NCBI GenBank assembly: GCA_024278415.1
Contig: JAJRTI010000824.1
Location: forward strand, 1 to 15,340
DNA: 15,340 nucleotides
Reading direction: 5' to 3'
Source of the DNA: Planctomycetota bacterium
Lineage (GTDB): Bacteria > Planctomycetota > Brocadiia > JAJRTI01
Every line of letters begins with the position of its first letter. Positions within the stretch are counted from its first letter, which is position 1. The notes below the pieces were generated by a model. It did not search any database. It worked only from the letters and a program-made list of their open reading frames with translations, and was not told the DNA's origin. The translations under genes were made by a program, and so were the position numbers. Shown here piece by piece: positions 12,752 to 15,340 of this stretch.

Positions 12752-13044
12752 CAAGCGCCGCGGTTCTTCGCGTGCTGGTGCAGGCTGGACACGTAGCCCC
12801 ATGCGCCAGCATGCGGGCCAACCGATAAGTGGCTCACCGAACGCCCGCATCCTGGAAAATGCGGTTGCCGCGCGCCTGAATTCGGCCGATTGGTGGGCGA
12901 ATCGGTCTGCTGGGGCGGCGCCTGTTGCGTTCTCGGCCGGAATAGTTGCGCGAGACAGGATGCAGGATTACACTCTCCTCCCGGCCACCACGCGGTGTCG
13001 CGTCAGAATGCTCGCCACGAACTCACGGCAATGGAGCAGACAAA
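12752..13044. other. Intergenic region before the propeller gene
   Basis: 293 bp. The only structure I noted is a weak inverted repeat CCGATT / AATCGG (12886-12891 and 12900-12905). No convincing terminator, promoter or ORF was found, though both a terminator for the cluster and a promoter for the next gene are expected here. Confidence 0.4.
13033..13036 (+). promoter_or_regulatory. Ribosome binding site deciding a TTG start
   Basis: GGAG at 13033-13036, 8 nt before TTG 13045. It picks that codon as the start of the exported propeller protein; there is no in-frame ATG or GTG between the upstream in-frame stop (12943-12945) and the signal peptide. Confidence 0.6.
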
Positions 13045-15340
13045 TTGGCTACTCGATGCATAACGGTCCTCCTCACCGCCCAACTCGCGGCATGGCCGCT
13101 CCTCGCCGCAGACTGGCCGGCGTACAAGCACGACCCCGCGCGCTCCGGCGCCACGACCGAGACGCTCGCGCTCCCGCTGGCCCTCAAGTGGATCTACCAG
13201 CCCAGCCAGCCGCCCGCGCCCGCGTGGCCGGAACCGGGCAGGGAACTGCACCGGATGGACTTCGATTACTCGTTCCAGCCGGTCGTGGTGGAGGGGAGGG
13301 TCTACTTCGGCTCGTCGTCGGACAACACCGTCCGCGCGGTGGACGCGGCCACCGGGAAGCTGGCGTGGCGCTTCGCCGCGGGCGGCCCGATTCGCTTCGC
13401 GCCGGCCATCGGCCACGGCAACGTGTACGTCGCGGCTGACGATGGCTGGCTCTATTGCCTGAACGCCAAGACCGGGAAGTTGGTGTGGCGCTTCAAGGCC
13501 GCGCCCGGCGAGGACCAGCTCCTCGGCAACGACCGCATGATCTCGCGCTGGCCCTGCCGCACCGGCGCGCTGGTCGTGGGCGACGTGGTCTACTTCACGG
13601 CCGGCATGTGGCCGACGGAGGGCGTGTTCGTCTATGCGCTCGACGCCAAGACCGGCAAGCAACGCTGGTGCAACGACAGCAGCGGGGCGATCTACGTTGA
13701 CCTGCCGCATCCCGGAGCGACCGGCTTCAGCGCGGTCGCGCCGCAGGGCTACCTGGTCGTGGCCGGCGACCGGCTCCTCGTGCCGACCGGGCGCTGCGTG
13801 CCGGCCGCGTTCGACCGGCACACCGGCCGCCTGCTCTACTACAAGCCCGCCCAGGCGCTCTACCACGGCAGCGCATGGGTCACGTCGGCCGGGGACCTCT
13901 ATTTCAATTCCAAGAACCGCATGGCGAACCCCTCCAAGGCGTTCGTCGGCGAGTCCGACCCGCGGCCGCGCGACGGCATGTTCGCATACTCGCTGGCCAC
14001 GGGCGACGTGGTGCTGACGCTGAACACCGCGTATCGAGTGCTGGCGTCGGAGGACGTGCTCTACGCCGCATCCCGTGACGCCATGCAGGCGCTCAACATG
14101 AAGACGCTGCGCGGCAAGCGCCGGCCTACGAACAGGGACATGAAGTGGGCGGTCCCGCACCAGACCCGCGTGTACTGCATGGCCAAGGCCGGGCAGACGC
14201 TGTTCGCCGGCGAGCGCGGCGGCATCACCGCGTTCGACGCCAACACGGGCAAGACGGTGTGGCGAGCCGACGTCGATGCCGAAGTCCGCGGTTTGGCGAT
14301 TAGCGATGGCCGGCTCATCGCGTCCACAGACCGGGGGCAAGTCATGTGCTTCGGATCAGGCGAGGCGGCAGCGACGCTGGTCACGGAGCCGGTAGCGCCA
14401 ATCGACATCCCCGCGGCGATCCAGCGCACGGCCCGCGACGTGATCGCGCGCTCAGGCAAGTCGAAGGGCTACGCGCTGGTCATCGGCGAACCGGACAGCC
14501 GGCTCGCCGCGGCCCTCGCGAGGCAGACGGAACTGCATGTGGTCAGCGTGCTCAGCGGCCCGGACGCGGCGCAGGCGGAGACGCGGCGACTGCTCGACGC
14601 CGGCCTGCTGGGCTCCCGCGTGTCCGTCCATCGCGTGGACGATCTGGCCCACCTTCCATTCAGCTCCTACTTCGCCGATCTCGTGGTCGTGTCCGGCAAC
14701 ACGCCCCTCGCGGCCGCGAAAGAATGCTACCGCGTGCTGCATCCCTGCGGAGGCGCGTTGCGCTTCGTCGGCGCGGTCGACCAGCAGGCGTTCATCGCGG
14801 CCGCGGGCATCCCCGCGGGCGAGGTGGCCGAAGGCGGACGGATGATCGTGCGCGGGCCGCTGCCCGGCGCAGGCGAATGGCGATACCCCTGGGCCGACGG
14901 CGGCCGCAGCGGCGTGGGCAAGGACTCGCTTGTGCGCCTGCCGCTGGAGATGCTCTGGTTCGGCGGGCCCGGGCCGGACCGCATGGTCGACCGGCACCTC
15001 ATGACATCCGGCCCGGTCTCGGCCAACGGACGCGTGTTTATGACCGGCGAAAACCTCGTCATCGCGTTCGACGCGTACAACGGCCGCGAGTTGTGGAGCC
15101 GGCGCATCGAGGGCGTAGGGCGCAAATACGCGCCGTACTACTCCAGCAGCCTCGTCGCGGACGACGACAGCGTGTACGTGGTGCAGGCCGACCGCTGCGA
15201 CCGGCTGGACCAAGCGACCGGCGCGACGCGCGCGGCCTACGGTATCCCCGGGGCCGCCAAGCGCGGAGCGGAGCCGGCCGTCGAGGAGTTCATGGACGTG
15301 GCATGGCCCCAGGTCTGGCAGGTCGTGGGGCCGTTCCCAA
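13045..15340 (+). CDS. Exported PQQ-like beta-propeller protein with inserted methyltransferase-like domain (3' end beyond window)
   Basis: At least 765 residues and still open at the window end. From TTG 13045 it begins with a signal peptide (MATRCITVLLTAQLAAWPLLAA, with cleavage likely before DWPAY), so it is exported. PQQ/BamB-type propeller blades follow: VYFGSSSDNTVRAVDAATGK, VYVAADDGWLYCLNAKTGK, VFVYALDAKTGKQRW and ITAFDANTGKTVWRADV. At about 450-605 a domain resembling a SAM-dependent methyltransferase interrupts the propeller (LVIGEPDSRLAAALAR, RRLLDAGLLGSRVSVHRVDD, SYFADLVVVSG, ECYRVLHPCGGALRFVG). Its glycine-rich SAM loop is degenerate. Propeller sequence resumes near 656 (FDAYNGRELWSRRIEG). 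The visible end, VWQVVGPFP, resembles the start of a beta-sandwich domain in large planctomycete-type exported proteins. Role unknown; binding or scaffolding is more likely than PQQ redox chemistry. Confidence 0.85.
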   Translation, partial: MATRCITVLLTAQLAAWPLLAADWPAYKHDPARSGATTETLALPLALKWIYQPSQPPAPAWPEPGRELHRMDFDYSFQPVVVEGRVYFGSSSDNTVRAVDAATGKLAWRFAAGGPIRFAPAIGHGNVYVAADDGWLYCLNAKTGKLVWRFKAAPGEDQLLGNDRMISRWPCRTGALVVGDVVYFTAGMWPTEGVFVYALDAKTGKQRWCNDSSGAIYVDLPHPGATGFSAVAPQGYLVVAGDRLLVPTGRCVPAAFDRHTGRLLYYKPAQALYHGSAWVTSAGDLYFNSKNRMANPSKAFVGESDPRPRDGMFAYSLATGDVVLTLNTAYRVLASEDVLYAASRDAMQALNMKTLRGKRRPTNRDMKWAVPHQTRVYCMAKAGQTLFAGERGGITAFDANTGKTVWRADVDAEVRGLAISDGRLIASTDRGQVMCFGSGEAAATLVTEPVAPIDIPAAIQRTARDVIARSGKSKGYALVIGEPDSRLAAALARQTELHVVSVLSGPDAAQAETRRLLDAGLLGSRVSVHRVDDLAHLPFSSYFADLVVVSGNTPLAAAKECYRVLHPCGGALRFVGAVDQQAFIAAAGIPAGEVAEGGRMIVRGPLPGAGEWRYPWADGGRSGVGKDSLVRLPLEMLWFGGPGPDRMVDRHLMTSGPVSANGRVFMTGENLVIAFDAYNGRELWSRRIEGVGRKYAPYYSSSLVADDDSVYVVQADRCDRLDQATGATRAAYGIPGAAKRGAEPAVEEFMDVAWPQVWQVVGPFP

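Noticed and set aside
13003..14340. A 445-codon minus-strand frame opposite the propeller gene
   Set aside because: Arg/Val/His-rich low-information translation opposite clear propeller blades; judged a shadow.

Overview
The window is GC-rich bacterial chromosome. Three Gfo/Idh/MocA oxidoreductase paralogs, an OFA-like MFS carrier, a secreted PQQ-type beta-propeller protein with an inserted methyltransferase-like domain, and many intergenic palindromic repeats together suggest the Planctomycetota / Verrucomicrobiota / Hydrogenedentota part of the tree. This is inferred from gene content; there is no rRNA or other phylogenetic marker here. No tRNA, rRNA, CRISPR array, transposase or integrase was found.

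Layout. Positions 1-600 (minus) hold the N-terminal half of a Gfo/Idh/MocA dehydrogenase. Divergent from it are hpt (835-1416) and a small membrane protein (1473-1847). A repeat-rich gap (1848-2088) separates these from an MFS transporter (2089-3399, minus). Next come a mirror-symmetric array of short palindromes (3457-3677), a minimal nucleotidyltransferase of antitoxin type (3774-4043, minus) with a tiny overlapping ORF, and a second Gfo/Idh/MocA protein (4134-5318, minus). An unrecognised 237-aa protein (5439-6152) and a DsrE-family protein (6203-6565) lie upstream of it on the same strand. A divergent intergenic region then leads to a third, cysteine-rich Gfo/Idh/MocA protein (6750-7910, plus).

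The most interesting block is 8041-12751 (plus): a FabF-like ketosynthase with a complete catalytic set but an altered gate loop, a dedicated acyl carrier protein, and two CrtI/retinol-saturase-like FAD oxidoreductases. The set looks like a small pathway that builds an acyl chain on its own carrier protein and then desaturates or isomerises it. A sigma70-like promoter whose -10 box sits inside a palindrome, followed by a second palindrome, lies just upstream of the ketosynthase. The gene content recalls clusters proposed for ladderane lipids in anammox planctomycetes, but no radical-SAM gene is visible here and the product cannot be told from sequence alone.

The window ends inside a large exported propeller protein that starts at a TTG codon (13045 to beyond 15340). 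Several intergenic gaps carry repeats, including one element at 2039-2090 that recurs at 11170-11324 split by a G/C-tract insertion.
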